DNA of 7,532 nt from Cellvibrionales bacterium UBA2511 (lineage in GTDB: Bacteria > Pseudomonadota > Gammaproteobacteria > Pseudomonadales > Porticoccaceae): assembly GCA_002341315.1 (NCBI GenBank), contig DDNV01000081.1:18751-26282 (forward strand), read 5' to 3'. The notes below the pieces were generated by a model. The model ran no database searches, was not told where the DNA came from, and worked only from the letters and a program-made list of their open reading frames with translations. Numbering within the stretch: position 1 is the first letter of the stretch; the number at the start of each line of letters is the position of its first letter. Of this stretch, positions 7,439 through 7,532 are shown piece after piece. The position numbers were made by a program, and so were the translations under genes.

Positions 7439-7463
7439 GTGCCCGCTTTTTTGCAGAGGGCAC
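7439..7463 (-). other. Hairpin between tRNA-Trp and secE
   Basis: GTGCCC pairs with GGGCAC (6 bp), and two further G-C pairs close an AAAAAA loop after a three-base bulge. No U-run follows the 3' arm, so read-through from the tRNA into secE seems likely. It may mark a processing point that separates the tRNA from the secE-nusG message; that role is inferred. Confidence 0.4.
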
Positions 7464-7476
7464 ACAGGTTTAAGAT

Positions 7477-7532
7477 TGGCAGGCCAGGAGGGACTCGAAC
7501 CCCCAACAGCCGGTTTTGGAGACCGGTGCTCT
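7477..7532 (-). tRNA. tRNA-Trp (CCA anticodon), 5' part missing
   Basis: The last 56 bases of a tRNA, cut by the right edge inside the D arm. The anticodon stem CCGGT/ACCGG encloses the loop CTCCAAA with anticodon CCA (7517-7519), specifying tryptophan. The T arm is GGGGG-TTCGAGT-CCCTC. The acceptor 3' strand is CTGGCCT, followed by discriminator G and an encoded CCA (7477-7479). The body closely matches E. coli tRNA-Trp. About 20 bases of the 5' end lie outside the window. A tRNA-Trp directly before secE, usually after a tuf gene, is the common gammaproteobacterial arrangement. Confidence 0.96.

Noticed and set aside
1..7532. Mobile element, CRISPR, defence or other novel system
   Set aside because: All sequence is accounted for by the conserved secE-nusG-rplKAJL-rpoB cluster and short regulatory spacers; no direct-repeat arrays, transposase, integrase or foreign-composition segment was seen.

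Overview
This window is a stretch of the bacterial transcription-translation supercluster, with every gene on the minus strand. Read in the direction of transcription (high to low coordinates), the order is tRNA-Trp (cut by the right edge), secE, nusG, rplK (L11), rplA (L1), rplJ (L10), rplL (L7/L12), rpoB (cut by the left edge). Gene order, protein lengths, near-identity to remembered Escherichia/Pseudomonas sequences in conserved blocks, and the two large beta-subunit insertions point to a gammaproteobacterium. The beta subunit is about 17-18 residues longer than that of E. coli, which is closer to pseudomonad or marine gammaproteobacterial types. Genus cannot be fixed from this window. Base composition looks near 50% GC throughout, and nothing suggests horizontally acquired DNA, mobile elements, CRISPR or phage genes.

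Layout: the 3' part of tRNA-Trp with encoded CCA (7477-7532) is followed by a 62-base spacer with a hairpin, then secE (7046-7414) and nusG (6509-7036), separated by 9 bases. A 102-base spacer carries a candidate L1 operator ahead of rplK (5975-6406). rplA (5279-5974) follows with no intervening base (TAA-ATG). A 287-base highly structured leader then precedes rplJ, whose best start is GTG at 4991 and not the upstream in-frame ATG at 5099. A 48-base AU-rich spacer leads to rplL (4035-4412). A 201-base hairpin-rich spacer leads to rpoB (start 3833), which runs off the left edge with about 80 C-terminal codons missing. No gene-free stretch exceeds 300 bases.

The genes work together. SecE is the essential small subunit of the SecYEG translocon, and NusG couples RNA polymerase to Rho or to the ribosome. 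L11, L10 and L7/L12 form the ribosomal GTPase-associated stalk, while L1 forms the E-site stalk. RpoB is the catalytic beta subunit of RNA polymerase. Regulation is expected mainly at the RNA level: L1 feedback on rplK-rplA and L10-L12 feedback on rplJ-rplL, with partial attenuation or RNA processing before rpoB.

I did not find an undescribed system; this is a core housekeeping locus. The points most worth a second look are the rplJ leader (a recognisable L10-binding kink-turn region plus a separate 15-bp long-range helix that reaches into the rplJ Shine-Dalgarno sequence), the L10 C-terminal helix that is about 11 residues longer than in E. coli and may dock three L12 dimers instead of two, and the chain of hairpins between rplL and rpoB.
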